From NCBI RefSeq assembly GCF_009455635.1, contig NZ_QPER01000001.1, positions 2,914,001-2,978,000 on the forward strand: a stretch of DNA of 64,000 nucleotides, read 5' to 3'. Shown here piece by piece: positions 39,355 to 48,464 of the stretch. The translations under genes and the position numbers were made by a program. Under the pieces are notes generated by a model, which did not search any database, was not told the DNA's origin, and worked only from the letters and a program-made list of their open reading frames with translations. The stretch's first letter is position 1, and every line of letters begins with the position of its first letter. Origin of the DNA: Paraburkholderia agricolaris. GTDB lineage: Bacteria; Pseudomonadota; Gammaproteobacteria; Burkholderiales; Burkholderiaceae.

Positions 39355-40734
39355 CTAGGACGGCAGTTCGCTCGCTGGAAACGTGAGTTTCACGAGCAGA
39401 CCCTGGCCGCCGGGCGCATCGTCGAGCGAAATCGTGCCTCTGTGCGCCCGTACGATCTCTCTCGCGATGGCAAGCCCTAGCCCACTGCCCTCTTCGTCGG
39501 ACGCACGAAAAAACGGCTCGAATGCGCGTTCACGCAATGCCGCGGGAATGCCGGGCCCGTCGTCGAGCACATGGATGCTGACCAACCCGTCCGTCTGACT
39601 TGCGCCGATCGTAACTTGCGTGCCTTTGGGCGAATACCGGATCGCGTTGTCCAGAAGGTTCGACAGCACTTCTGAAAGCAGCGTCTCGCTCCCCGTCACA
39701 AAGAGAGGCGCGGCAATGGACACGACCAGTTCGATACCGCGACGCCGCGCAGCAAGCGCGAGTTTCTCGAGCGCGCGTGCCGTGACTTCCCGCACGTCGA
39801 CCACTTCGCCTTCGAACGCCGTATAGTCGGCCGCTTCGGCCTGCGCGAGCATCAGCAACTGGTTAATCAGCGAAACCATCGCCCGGTTGCTGTGGTGCAT
39901 GGCCAGCAGCGTTTCTCGCACGTCCTCGAGTTTGCCCTGACGCCGCGCGTATTGCAGCTGGGTCCCGAGCAGCGTCAGCGGCGTGCGGATCTGATGCGCG
40001 GCATCGGCAATGAAACGCCGCTGGGTCAATGCCTGCCGTTCGATAATGTCGAGACAGGCATTGAAAGCGGCGATCAGCGGATGCAACTCGGCATGGACAT
40101 CCGTCGTATCGATTCGAACCCGCGTGAGCGATGGCTGTGCGGCGAGGCCTCTTGCCAGTCTTTCGAGCGGCCGCAACTCCAGGGTCAGCCCGACACATAC
40201 CAGCACCATCGCCGCGGCAATACTGCTGACGATGTACGCGAGTTGCGGTTTCCACAGCGAGGCGACCATCGCATCCCGCGCGATCTGCGTGCGCCCAACC
40301 GACACCACGACGTCGACGATCCTGCCGGCGTCGTACATCGGGCGCTTTAACGTGACGGCGCGTATCGGCATCTGCGAAACCTGCGCGTCATACCAGTCGG
40401 GCGAATCCGTGGGACGCACCGGCGGAAAATCGGAGGTCCCCGCGATCACGGGGCCGCCCGCGATCTCAATGCGATAGAACACCTGATCGCCCTGCGGCGT
40501 GCCGACGATCTGGATCGTGCTGGGCGACACGGAGGCGACCAGATCGTTGCCGCTCCAGCGCACGTCGGCCGCCATCACGCGGGCGGCGGCCAGCAGCGCG
40601 GCATCCTGCAGCAGATCGGCGGTGCGCCGCGCGTTCGCATGCGTGAGCCAACCCGCGACGAGGCCGAATACCGTCATCGGCACAATGACCCAGAGCAGGA
40701 GCCGCGCGCGCAGGCTACGCTTGCGGCTCTTCAT
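39355..40734 (-). CDS. TctE-like sensor histidine kinase
   Basis: 459 residues. The N-terminal helix (RARLLLWVIVPMTVFGLVAG) and the periplasmic 2CSK_N-type region (THANARRTADLLQDAALLAAARVMAADV) are typical of TctE/QseC-like kinases. A second helix lies near residues 165-185. The dimerisation box is FIADAAHQIRTPLTLL with the phospho-accepting His247; the ATPase domain has N (NLLDNAIRYSP), G1 (DDGPGIP) and G2 (GSGLGLAIARE) boxes. It overlaps the response regulator gene by 20 bp. The neighbouring MFS symporter suggests it senses a carboxylate such as citrate or a relative, by analogy with TctDE. Confidence 0.93.
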   Translation of the reverse strand: MKSRKRSLRARLLLWVIVPMTVFGLVAGWLTHANARRTADLLQDAALLAAARVMAADVRWSGNDLVASVSPSTIQIVGTPQGDQVFYRIEIAGGPVIAGTSDFPPVRPTDSPDWYDAQVSQMPIRAVTLKRPMYDAGRIVDVVVSVGRTQIARDAMVASLWKPQLAYIVSSIAAAMVLVCVGLTLELRPLERLARGLAAQPSLTRVRIDTTDVHAELHPLIAAFNACLDIIERQALTQRRFIADAAHQIRTPLTLLGTQLQYARRQGKLEDVRETLLAMHHSNRAMVSLINQLLMLAQAEAADYTAFEGEVVDVREVTARALEKLALAARRRGIELVVSIAAPLFVTGSETLLSEVLSNLLDNAIRYSPKGTQVTIGASQTDGLVSIHVLDDGPGIPAALRERAFEPFFRASDEEGSGLGLAIAREIVRAHRGTISLDDAPGGQGLLVKLTFPASELPS

Positions 40735-41392
40735 TTTCCAGCAGGTAGCCGAGCCCACGCAGCGTGATGATGGCCGCCGTGCTCTTCTCGATCTTCTTTC
40801 TCAGGCGCGACACGTAGATTTCGATCGCGTCGCCGCTTGGCGGCGCATCCTTATCGGTCACGGCCTCGGCGAGCACGGCCTTCGATACCGTGCGCCCCGC
40901 TTGCAGGATGAGCGCTTCGAGCACGGCATGCTCACGCGGCGTAAGCGACAGCGCGTCGTCGTCGACGAAGAACTGGCGGCGGTCCATGTCGTAGAGCAAG
41001 CTGCCGCAGCGGATACGGTTCGAGCGCGCGGGCGCGTGCCGGCGCGCCAGCACCTTGATGCGCGCCACCAGTTCGCGGTCGTCGAACGGCTTGACGACGT
41101 AATCGTCGGCGCCCTCGCTCAGGCAGATCACTTTTTCGCCGACATCGCCCGTGGCGGTCAGGACCAGCACGGGCGTGTCGTTGGCATGCTGGCGCATGCG
41201 GCGTAGCAGCGCCTTGCCCGACATGCCGGGCAGGTTCAGATCCAGCAGCACGACGTCGTAGCGCGCGTCGCGCAGCAACGCCTCGGCGATTTCGCCGTCG
41301 AGCGCGTGCTCGACGAGGAAACCCTCGTCGGTCAAGGTCTTCGACACCCAATGCGCGAGTTGCCGGTTATCTTCGATCAGCAGAAGTCTCAT
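40715..41392 (-). CDS. TctD-like OmpR-family response regulator
   Basis: 225 residues. The receiver domain is MRLLLIEDNRQLAHWVSKTL with DVVLLDLNLPGMSG (phosphorylated Asp51), a Thr at VLVLTATGD and Lys in DDYVVKPFDDREL. The C-terminal winged-helix DNA-binding domain has LTPREHAVLEALILQAGRTVSK and IEVYVSRLRKKI-like EIYVSRLRKKIEKS. It is followed by its kinase with a 20-bp overlap and begins 13 bp after the MFS transporter gene, so transporter, regulator and kinase form one operon. Confidence 0.95.
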   Translation of the reverse strand: MRLLLIEDNRQLAHWVSKTLTDEGFLVEHALDGEIAEALLRDARYDVVLLDLNLPGMSGKALLRRMRQHANDTPVLVLTATGDVGEKVICLSEGADDYVVKPFDDRELVARIKVLARRHAPARSNRIRCGSLLYDMDRRQFFVDDDALSLTPREHAVLEALILQAGRTVSKAVLAEAVTDKDAPPSGDAIEIYVSRLRKKIEKSTAAIITLRGLGYLLENEEPQA

Positions 41393-41405
41393 TGCCCAAG
41401 AAAAG

Positions 41406-42698
41406 CTATGCCAGCTTGTAGCCGTTGCGCGCCTGTCGCGAACGGTAGAGTATCAGCGTCGCCATCGCGCCGCACAATCCGGCCATGCCCATCCACGCGC
41501 CGGGCGCGGCCTTGTCGCCGGTGAAGTGGATCAGCGACGTCGAGACGGCCGGTGTGAAGCCGCCGACCAGCGTGGCGAGGCTGTAAGCCATCGAGAAGCC
41601 AGTTGTGCGCACATGGGCCGGCATCAGTTCGGTCAGCGCCACCACCATCGCGCCGTTGTACCACGCATAGAGCACCGAAAACCAGAGCTCCACCAGCAGG
41701 AGCCGTTCGAACGACGGCGCGGCGACCAGCCAGCGCATGGCCGGATACGACGTCGCCATGGTCAGCACGGTAAAGAGCAGCAGGATGGGCCGCCGTCCGA
41801 CCCGATCGGAGACCGCGCCGGAAACCGGCAGCCAGATCAGGTTCGATACGCCCACGCAGACGGTGACGACCAGCGAATCGATCGCCGACAGATGCAGCAC
41901 GGTTTTGCCGAACGTCGGCGTGTAGGTCGTGATCAGATAGAACGACGCCGTGGTCATCACGACGAGACCCATGCCGGCCAGAATCAGACCCGCGTTGTCT
42001 CTCATCGACTTCATGATTTCGCCGAATCCCGGATGGTGTTTGCGCGCCGCGAACTCGTCGGTCTCACGCAGCGTGCGGCGAATCAGCAAAAGAAACGGCA
42101 CGATCAGGCAGCCGATCAGGAACGGCACACGCCAGCCCCACGCGCTCACCTCGCTCGCGGGCAGCAGTTGATTGAGCAGCACGCCGAGCGACGCCGCGAA
42201 GATAACGGCGACCTGCTGGCTGCCCGATTGCCAGGAACAGAAAAACCCGCGTTTGCCGGGCGGCGCGATCTCCGCGAGATAGACGGACACGCCGCCGAGT
42301 TCGACGCCCGCGGAGAAGCCCTGCAGCAGACGCCCGATCAGTACGATCACAGGCGCCGCGAGGCCGATCGTCGCATAACCGGGAACCAGCGCGACGCAGG
42401 CAGTGCCGACCGCCATTAGCGACAGCGACAGGATCAGGCCTTTGCGCCGGCCATGACGGTCGATGTACGCACCGAGTACCAGCGCACCAATTGGCCGCAT
42501 GAGGAATCCCGCGCCGAACACGGAAAGCGCCAGCAGCAACGAGATGAATTCGTTGTCGGCGGGAAAGAATGTGTGCGCGATCGCACCGGCGTAATAGGCG
42601 TAGACCGTAAAGTCGTACATCTCGAGAAAGTTGCCGCTGACCACGCGGAAAACTGCTCGAAACCGCGACTCCGGACGACTGGTGATGGCTGGTTCCAT
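41406..42698 (-). CDS. MFS transporter of the citrate/tricarballylate (MHS) type
   Basis: 430 residues with 12 membrane helices. [22 protein letters not shown] is the N-terminal signature of the metabolite:H+ symporter subfamily (CitA, TcuC, ShiA); [20 protein letters not shown] is the MFS motif between helices 2 and 3. [21 protein letters not shown] and the second-half repeat [15 protein letters not shown] agree. Start ATG 42698 fits; the frame is open 15 codons upstream. It is cotranscribed with the two-component system, so uptake of a di- or tricarboxylate is a fair guess, not a proof. Confidence 0.9.
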   Translation of the reverse strand: MEPAITSRPESRFRAVFRVVSGNFLEMYDFTVYAYYAGAIAHTFFPADNEFISLLLALSVFGAGFLMRPIGALVLGAYIDRHGRRKGLILSLSLMAVGTACVALVPGYATIGLAAPVIVLIGRLLQGFSAGVELGGVSVYLAEIAPPGKRGFFCSWQSGSQQVAVIFAASLGVLLNQLLPASEVSAWGWRVPFLIGCLIVPFLLLIRRTLRETDEFAARKHHPGFGEIMKSMRDNAGLILAGMGLVVMTTASFYLITTYTPTFGKTVLHLSAIDSLVVTVCVGVSNLIWLPVSGAVSDRVGRRPILLLFTVLTMATSYPAMRWLVAAPSFERLLLVELWFSVLYAWYNGAMVVALTELMPAHVRTTGFSMAYSLATLVGGFTPAVSTSLIHFTGDKAAPGAWMGMAGLCGAMATLILYRSRQARNGYKLA

Positions 42699-42788
42699 GA
42701 TGCTCTCTGAAGGCGTAAGGACGAGTTTCGACAACCGGCGCACGGGTTGTGTGTGCCAGGCAATCGCTCCTGTGGGTAGATCTGGCGG

Positions 42789-43778
42789 CTAGGCGATATC
42801 CATCACGGCCTTGCCCGACTGGCGGCGTTCTTCGAGCGCCGCATGAGCCGCTTCGACGGTGTCCAGCGTATAGCGGCCATTGATTTCCACGCGCAGCGCG
42901 CCTTGCTGGATGGCGTCGAAAATATCGTCGGCACGCCGCTGTACGGTTTGCGCATCGGCGAGATGATCGGCAAGACGTGGCCGCGTGAGGAACAGCGAAC
43001 CGGCTTCGCCCAGCTCATACGGATCGAGATCGCGCATTGGGCCGGTGACGGAGCCGTAGTTGACGACGAGGCCGCGGGTTCGCGTCGCCCGGAAGCTGTC
43101 GCGCAACGTCGTGCGGCCCACTGCGTCGAACACGACGTCGACGCCTTTGCCCTGCGTCAGCTCGCGAATCCTGTCGGCGAACGCGCCGTCCTCGTACATC
43201 AGCACGTGGTCGGCGCCGCGCGCTTTCGCGAGCGCCGCTTTGTCGGGCGAACTGGTCGTGGCAAACACTTGCGCGCCGCGCCGCTTCGCAAGTTGCACGA
43301 GCAACTGTCCGATGCCGCCAGACGCGGCATGCACGAGGCAGGTGCTGCCCGGCCCGATGTGCGCGACATCCTCGAGCAGATAATGGGCTGTCGAACCCTG
43401 GAAAATCGCTGCGGCGGCGATGTCGTAACCGACCCCGTCCGGCAGCTTCGCGAGACGTGCCGCGGGCACCACCGCATACTCGGCGTACGCGCCCCACGCG
43501 ATGCACCACGCAACCCGGTCGCCCTTGCGACACGACGTGACGCCCGCGCCCACTTCGACGACTTCGCCCGCGCCCTCCATGCCGAGCGTGCACGGAATCC
43601 TCACGGGGTAGGTGCGCGAATCGCGATACTTACCCTGCCGCGTGTGCACGTCCATGAAGTTGATACCCGCCGTCACAACGCGCACAAGCACTTCACCCGG
43701 CGACGGTTCCGGCACGTCGATCTCGACGCGCCGAAGCACTTCGGGCCCGCCGTATTCGTGAATCTGGATGGCTCGCAT
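42789..43778 (-). CDS. Quinone oxidoreductase, zinc-free MDR family
   Basis: 329 residues. It is related to QorA (NADPH:quinone reductase). MRAIQIHEYGGPEVLRRVEIDVPEP is the family start and AGINFMDVHTRQGKY the substrate region; the structural-zinc cysteines of alcohol dehydrogenases are absent. LVHAASGGIGQLLVQLAKRRGAQVFATTSS is the NADPH-binding site. ATG 43778 is preceded by GGAGA. It is the second gene after the solute-binding protein (49 bp) and lies upstream of the MFS gene (90 bp), so it may belong to the same unit, perhaps reducing an enone or quinone substrate. Confidence 0.93.
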   Translation of the reverse strand: MRAIQIHEYGGPEVLRRVEIDVPEPSPGEVLVRVVTAGINFMDVHTRQGKYRDSRTYPVRIPCTLGMEGAGEVVEVGAGVTSCRKGDRVAWCIAWGAYAEYAVVPAARLAKLPDGVGYDIAAAAIFQGSTAHYLLEDVAHIGPGSTCLVHAASGGIGQLLVQLAKRRGAQVFATTSSPDKAALAKARGADHVLMYEDGAFADRIRELTQGKGVDVVFDAVGRTTLRDSFRATRTRGLVVNYGSVTGPMRDLDPYELGEAGSLFLTRPRLADHLADAQTVQRRADDIFDAIQQGALRVEINGRYTLDTVEAAHAALEERRQSGKAVMDIA

Positions 43779-43826
43779 GGCAAAAGTCTCCGGTAGGTAT
43801 GTGCGAACAGATTGGGGCAGCAAGGC

Positions 43827-44861
43827 TCAGTGCGAACCTGCGGCCTGGCCGTCCGAAGCGTCCGTGGATGCGGGCGCGACGAAGCGGTTGGTATAGGTGC
43901 GCGCGAGGTCGATGTGCCGCGCCGATATCTCGGGGTTGGCGCGGGCCAGCACCGCGAGCACGGTCGACGGTGCGTCCGCCGGCATCGCGCCGGTCGGCGA
44001 ATACGCCGGTTTCGCGATCGCCAGCGCCTGGCGGTACAGCGCCGGGTCATCGCCCCGGATCGTTGCGGGCACAGCGGCCGCGATCCCGGCTTCGTCGTGC
44101 GTCTGGATGAAACGCAGCGCATCGCGCACGGCATGCACCAGCCGCGCCGTCGCGTCCTGATGGGCGTCGATCCAGTCGCGTTGCATGTAGAGACACGCGC
44201 CCGCATACGCTCCGCCCAGTTGCGCACGCGTGTCTGTCACGCTGCGCATGTCGACAAGCGGCGTGGCTTCGAGCCGGGTCAGCATGCGTGTCGCGGTCGG
44301 CTCTTCGATCATGCCCGCATCGACCTTACCGTCGACAAGGGCTTGCTCGAATGCGGACTCGTTGGCGAGCGGCACCACCGTGTACTCGCCGGCGGCCACG
44401 CCCGCGCGCTCAACGAGATAGCGCGTCAGGAAGTAAGTCGACGATCCGAAGCCGGTCACGCCGAGCCGGCGTCCTTTCGCATCCGCCATCGTCTGCATGC
44501 CGCCGCCTCGCCGCGCCAGCTCGATGAGGCCGGCGGACTGGCCCAGCACGACCACTGACTGCACATCCAGGCCCTGGCTTTGCAGCGCGATCGTGTGATC
44601 GTAATAGCCGACCGCGCCCTGTATCGCGCCCGCCACGAGCTCGGTCGACGTATCGATGCCCGCGGGCGCGGAGACCACGCGCACGTCGAGCCCCTCCCTG
44701 CGGAAATAGCCCAACTGGTCCGCCAGGATCACCGGCAGATAGATCAGTTTTGCCGCACCGCCAGTCATCAGCACGATGGGTTGCGCGCTCACGATGTGCG
44801 CCGCGGCCAGCGCCACGATGCAGAACAGTGCGCGGACCAGGGTTCCGGCGGGACGCGGCAT
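43827..44861 (-). CDS. ABC-type solute-binding protein (NMT1/TauA-like), without its own permease
   Basis: 344 residues. A Sec signal peptide (LVRALFCIVALAAAHIVSA, cleavage before QPI) is followed by the NMT1-like fold: KLIYLPVILADQLGYFRREGLDVRVV, VAGAIQGAVGYYDHTIALQSQG, DAKGRRLGVTGFGSSTYF and VDGKVDAGMIEEPTA. Such proteins bind sulfonates, nitrate, pyrimidine precursors or aromatic acids. No ABC permease or ATPase is adjacent; instead a quinone oxidoreductase and an MFS transporter follow. ATG 44861 has GAGGAGA before it. It is the promoter-proximal gene of this minus-strand cluster. Confidence 0.9.
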   Translation of the reverse strand: MPRPAGTLVRALFCIVALAAAHIVSAQPIVLMTGGAAKLIYLPVILADQLGYFRREGLDVRVVSAPAGIDTSTELVAGAIQGAVGYYDHTIALQSQGLDVQSVVVLGQSAGLIELARRGGGMQTMADAKGRRLGVTGFGSSTYFLTRYLVERAGVAAGEYTVVPLANESAFEQALVDGKVDAGMIEEPTATRMLTRLEATPLVDMRSVTDTRAQLGGAYAGACLYMQRDWIDAHQDATARLVHAVRDALRFIQTHDEAGIAAAVPATIRGDDPALYRQALAIAKPAYSPTGAMPADAPSTVLAVLARANPEISARHIDLARTYTNRFVAPASTDASDGQAAGSH

Positions 44862-45090
44862 TCCTGTCTCCTCACAGTTGAAACAGCGCCTGTCAAGGCA
44901 GGCTTCGGCATGCGAGAAAGTATAGGGAACGCCGCCCTTCTGATTGCTTTCCGCGGGCAAACTGTTTTCTCAGTAGTTTCCCGATCCACGTGGCGTGCCT
45001 GCAGCGCCTCTTCGTCGCGGTTCTGTCAAACGTGTTGGAGTAGACTGACTGCCCGCTCGATGTATTCCGTTGATCAACTGGAGGCATGCG

Positions 45091-45672
45091 ATGGCAGCAA
45101 AGAAGATTCTGTTCCTGACCGGCGACTTCGCCGAGGATTACGAAACGATGGTGCCGTTTCAGGCATTGCAGGCCGTCGGCCACGTAGTCGACGCGGTCTG
45201 TCCGAACAAGAAAGCCGGCGAGAAGATCAAGACCGCCATTCATGATTTCGAAGGCGACCAGACCTACACCGAAAAGCCCGGCCATCAGTTCACTCTCAAT
45301 GCGACATTCGACGACGCCGATTCTCGTCAGTACGACGCACTGGCCATCGCGGGAGGCCGCGCGCCCGAGTATCTGCGTCTGAATCACAAGGTCATCGAGC
45401 TGGTGCGGCAGTTTGCCGAAGCGGGCAAGCCGATCGCCGCGATCTGCCACGCGGCGCAATTGCTGGCCGCCGCCGACGTGATCCGCGGCAAGCGCATTTC
45501 CGCCTACCCAGCCTGCGCGCCCGAAGTGAAGCTGGCCGGTGGCGAGTACGCCGACATTCCGGTCGATGCGGCGATCACCGACGCCAATTTCGTCACCGCC
45601 CCCGCGTGGCCCGCTCATCCTGAGTGGCTGCGTCAATTCCTCGTGCTGCTCGGCACCCGGATCGAACTCTGA
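45091..45672 (+). CDS. DJ-1/PfpI family protein
   Basis: 193 residues of the class I glutamine amidotransferase-like fold. The nucleophile elbow is [10 protein letters not shown] with Cys119, and the preceding strand is [15 protein letters not shown] with the Gly-Gly-Arg typical of the family. [29 protein letters not shown] is the usual C-terminus. Relatives are YhbO/YraA-like chaperones, deglycases or proteases acting in stress; the exact role is not visible. GGAGG lies before ATG 45091. A hairpin with arms 45680-45687/45710-45717 follows the stop. Confidence 0.93.
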   Translation: MAAKKILFLTGDFAEDYETMVPFQALQAVGHVVDAVCPNKKAGEKIKTAIHDFEGDQTYTEKPGHQFTLNATFDDADSRQYDALAIAGGRAPEYLRLNHKVIELVRQFAEAGKPIAAICHAAQLLAAADVIRGKRISAYPACAPEVKLAGGEYADIPVDAAITDANFVTAPAWPAHPEWLRQFLVLLGTRIEL

Positions 45673-45983
45673 TCCCGACGGCGAGCGCCGGACCTTTGCG
45701 GCCACGCGCGCTCGCCTTCCCAATACTTGCGCGGCAACGCGGCGCGCATTGGCTGCAGGTCGATTTTGAACCCCACCTCGAGGAGTTTTATCGCCGCTGT
45801 GGCTTCCGTTCGACGGCAGCAGGACTGATAAAGCTTCAGTAGAACCACGAGGCGGATTCGCAGAAACCTCTCAGTGCGATTGCCCCGGAATGCACCCTCG
45901 GCGCACCCGAATTTGAGATTCGTCCGATAGTTCGCAGCAAAAGGCTTTCCTATAGTCGCGGGTTGACCTGGGAGCCTTTTTTG
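45673..45983. other. Interval holding a GNAT remnant and a promoter
   Basis: Apart from the acetyltransferase fragment at 45747-45842, the 3' half has a -10-like TATAGT near 45952-45957 that could serve the small membrane protein gene at 45984. Confidence 0.4.
45747..45842 (+). pseudogene. Remnant of a GNAT acetyltransferase C-terminus
   Basis: Thirty-one codons ending at a TAG read LQVDFEPHLEEFYRRCGFRS then TAAGLIKL. This is the hallmark C-terminal stretch of a GNAT N-acetyltransferase subfamily (VDFEPHLxxFYRRCGFRPTxAGLI). Nothing upstream in frame looks like the acetyl-CoA-binding domain; the preceding sequence is non-coding in character. It is best read as the surviving tail of a deleted gene, and supports past loss between the DJ-1 gene and the small membrane protein gene. 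Confidence 0.65.
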
Positions 45984-46310
45984 ATGGAACTGACTGATTG
46001 GATCGTCATTCTCGCCGTCACGCTGATGGCGATTGCTTTTTTCTGCGCACGTACCCCGGCCAACTGGTCGCGAGAAAACCGCGCACGGCGTCTGGCGGGT
46101 ACGCGCATGCTCGTGCAAGCAGCGTGCTCGCTATGGGCGGCGTTGTTGATCGCCGCACGCGGCCTGTTCGCGCTCGACGGCCTGCCCGGCTTGCACCCGG
46201 CGCCGCTCGAAGCGCTGACCGGCGTCGCGGTCCTGATCTGCTGCGGCTGTTACTGGTCGATTCGCGGCAGCAAACTGCTCAAACCACGCCGGCTCTTTAC
46301 CGCGTACTGA
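45984..46310 (+). CDS. Small membrane protein
   Basis: 108 residues with three hydrophobic segments: DWIVILAVTLMAIAFFCA, LVQAACSLWAALLIAARGLFAL and LTGVAVLICCGCYWSI. A basic region (NWSRENRARRLAGTR) follows the first helix. GGGAG lies upstream of ATG 45984. No family is recognised. Its last 14 bp overlap the end of the convergent histidine kinase gene. Confidence 0.75.
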   Translation: MELTDWIVILAVTLMAIAFFCARTPANWSRENRARRLAGTRMLVQAACSLWAALLIAARGLFALDGLPGLHPAPLEALTGVAVLICCGCYWSIRGSKLLKPRRLFTAY

Positions 46311-48057
46311 TACCAGGCGCGGCATGGGCGGTATTCGCGGCGTGTACCGCACTGCCGCCGGGACCCGTGCCCGCAGAATCACCGGGTTCCGCACGCACTT
46401 GCCGTCCACCATGCACCGCGTGAGTACCGTCGGCCAGCGTGGCATGCGTTTCGACAGACCGCTGCGCGCTCCGCGCCCCGGCTTCGGGCAGCGACAGATA
46501 AAACGTCGTGCCCACCCCCTCTTTCGACTCCGCCCACACGCGCCCGCCGTGGCGCTCCACCACCCGCCGCACGAGCGCAAGGCCGATGCCCTCGCCCGCC
46601 GCCACATTGCCGTGCAGCCGCTGAAACGCGTTAAAAAGCCGCGGCAGCGCGACCGCCGGAATGCCCAGGCCATTGTCCCGCACGTAAAAAATCCGTAGCG
46701 AATGCACGCCCGGCGGGGCCGGCGTCGTACCGATCTCGATCAGACCTTCGCGCGCCGGGTCCAGATAATTGACCGCGTTGCCGATCAGGTTCGCGAACAC
46801 CTGTTCAAGCGCGGTCGGGTCGCCCCACACCGGCGGCAGTTCGTCGACGATCACATGCGCCCGCCGGGCCCGGATCGATCCCTGCATGGCATCGACCACG
46901 CGCGGCACGATATCGCACACCTCGACCTTTTGCTGCCGGTACTCGACCCGGCCGACACGCGACAGCCGCAACAGCGCGTCGATAATATGGGAGGCGCGCA
47001 ACACGGCGGTTTGCAGGAAGTGCAAGGCCTCGCCGATATCCTCGTCCACCACCCGTTCGATGCGCTGCCGCGGCTCGGCCGCGAGCGACGACTGCCGCAG
47101 CACCGTACGCAGGTCGTCGCAGGCGCGCGTCAGTTCTTTCGAGAAGCCTTGCAGATTCACCAGCGGCGCACGCAGGTCGTGCGACACGCTGTAGATGAAC
47201 ATTTCGTTCTCCTGGGTCTGTTGCCGCAAGGTCTCGTTGATGCGCGCCAGTTCGCCGGCGCGGCGCGCGAGATCGGACTGAAAGCGCGCCTGGATGCGCT
47301 CGGCTTCGAGCAGGCGCCGGCTGGTTTCATGCAAGGTCAGATCGAGCCGCGCAATTTCGTCGCGGCCCGGACCGATCGGCGCCAACGGCTCGTTGCCCGC
47401 AAGGCGCCCGGCATTGTCGGAGAGCAGCGCGAGCCGGCCGCGCACGCCACGCGTGAACAACCAGATGGCCACCGCGACGAACAGCAAGGAGCCGAGCACG
47501 GCCGCGACGACCAGCATCTGCTGCCGTTCACGCGCGGCGCCGGCGGCGCTTGAACGCAGTGTGTCGAGGCGCCGCTCTTCACTCTGGAAGGCCGCCACTT
47601 GCTGGCGGAAGCGATCGAGCACGTCGGCGCCGCCCAGGTCTCGAAAGCGATCGAGCAGATCGCGCCGCCGCCCCGAATGCAGCATGTCCTGAACGCGGTC
47701 CGACCATTGGCGATAGCCCTGCACCGCCTGGCGCACCTGCACCACCCGTTCGACTTGCGCCGGGTTATCGGCCACCAGCTCGGCCAGTTGATCGATGCGA
47801 CGGTCGACGTCCATCCACACCGTGACCGGCGTGGTAAAGCGGGTATCGTTGGCGAGCACCGCGCCGCGCAGCGCCACCGACTCACCCAGCACCGGATCGA
47901 GAATCGCGGTGGTCTGGCGCAGCACGTCTTCGCTATGGATAGCCCACCGCTCGGCTTGTGCCGCGTCGGACTGCGCCTTGACCAGGCCGGACAGCAACGC
48001 CAATTCGAAGAAAGCCGGAATCGCGATCAGCAACAGGCCTTTAGTGGTCAGTCTCAT
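46297..48057 (-). CDS. CHASE3-type sensor histidine kinase without adjacent regulator
   Basis: 586 residues. An N-terminal helix (TTKGLLLIAIPAFFELALLSG) is followed by a CHASE3-like helical sensor (AERWAIHSEDVLRQTTAILD, ESVALRGAVLANDTRF). A second helix (VVAAVLGSLLFVAVAIWLF) and a HAMP linker come next. The kinase has H-box FIYSVSHDLRAPLVNL with His293, N-box NLIGNAVNYLDPA, G1 DNGLGIPA and G2 GEGIGLALVRR; it resembles phytochrome-type HWE/HisKA kinases. The last 50 residues are Ala/Gly/His-rich and disordered. No response regulator is adjacent. Start ATG 48057 places the first helix near the N-terminus. Confidence 0.9.
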   Translation of the reverse strand: MRLTTKGLLLIAIPAFFELALLSGLVKAQSDAAQAERWAIHSEDVLRQTTAILDPVLGESVALRGAVLANDTRFTTPVTVWMDVDRRIDQLAELVADNPAQVERVVQVRQAVQGYRQWSDRVQDMLHSGRRRDLLDRFRDLGGADVLDRFRQQVAAFQSEERRLDTLRSSAAGAARERQQMLVVAAVLGSLLFVAVAIWLFTRGVRGRLALLSDNAGRLAGNEPLAPIGPGRDEIARLDLTLHETSRRLLEAERIQARFQSDLARRAGELARINETLRQQTQENEMFIYSVSHDLRAPLVNLQGFSKELTRACDDLRTVLRQSSLAAEPRQRIERVVDEDIGEALHFLQTAVLRASHIIDALLRLSRVGRVEYRQQKVEVCDIVPRVVDAMQGSIRARRAHVIVDELPPVWGDPTALEQVFANLIGNAVNYLDPAREGLIEIGTTPAPPGVHSLRIFYVRDNGLGIPAVALPRLFNAFQRLHGNVAAGEGIGLALVRRVVERHGGRVWAESKEGVGTTFYLSLPEAGARSAQRSVETHATLADGTHAVHGGRQVRAEPGDSAGTGPGGSAVHAANTAHAAPGISTR

Positions 48058-48285
48058 GCGTGCGCATTGGAGGTCGATGGCCGGCAGATCATGCACGGGG
48101 ACGGCACATTATGTGGGCGTTTGCGCAGGAAGACAAAGACGGCACGCCACGAATCATGCTTGTTCCGCCAGATATCGCTCCGTGCGCAACGATTGCGCAT
48201 ATAACGTCAGGCTTTTGAATTAAACGTAAAACAAATCGAATAATCTGCCCACATTTGGATCATGACAGCCAGAGCGGAACCACAA

Positions 48286-48302
48286 TGCACTTAAATTGTG
48301 CT
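48286..48302 (+). promoter_or_regulatory. NtrC-like enhancer site
   Basis: TGCACTTAAATTGTGCT, i.e. TGCAC-N7-GTGC, matches the NtrC consensus (GCAC-N7-GTGC) and lies about 110 bp upstream of a sigma-54 promoter, a normal enhancer distance. Confidence 0.75.
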
Positions 48303-48411
48303 TTCCCCGTCATTCGAGGTGCAACGAAGCGCTGCCGCTGAATCGCCAGAACGTCACACCAAACCCATTCCGGTGCGTCCCTGCACCTGATCGACGCTTT
48401 CGGCACAAGTT

Positions 48412-48427
48412 TGGCCCGGTTCTTGCA
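48412..48427 (+). promoter_or_regulatory. Sigma-54 (-24/-12) promoter of amt
   Basis: TGGCCCGGTTCTTGCA matches the TGGCACG-N4-TTGCA consensus with one change. GG (48413-48414) and GC (48425-48426) have the required 10 bp between them. Transcription should start near 48438, about 27 bp before the amt ATG. Confidence 0.85.
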
Positions 48428-48464
48428 TTCAATGCCCGCTTTTTTGGCATAAGCGGGACACTCG

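Larger units (their letters stand above)
48058..48464. other. Interval with the amt control region
   Basis: 407 bp between the divergent kinase and amt. It holds the NtrC-like site (48286-48302) and the sigma-54 promoter (48412-48427); no gene is seen. Confidence 0.5.
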
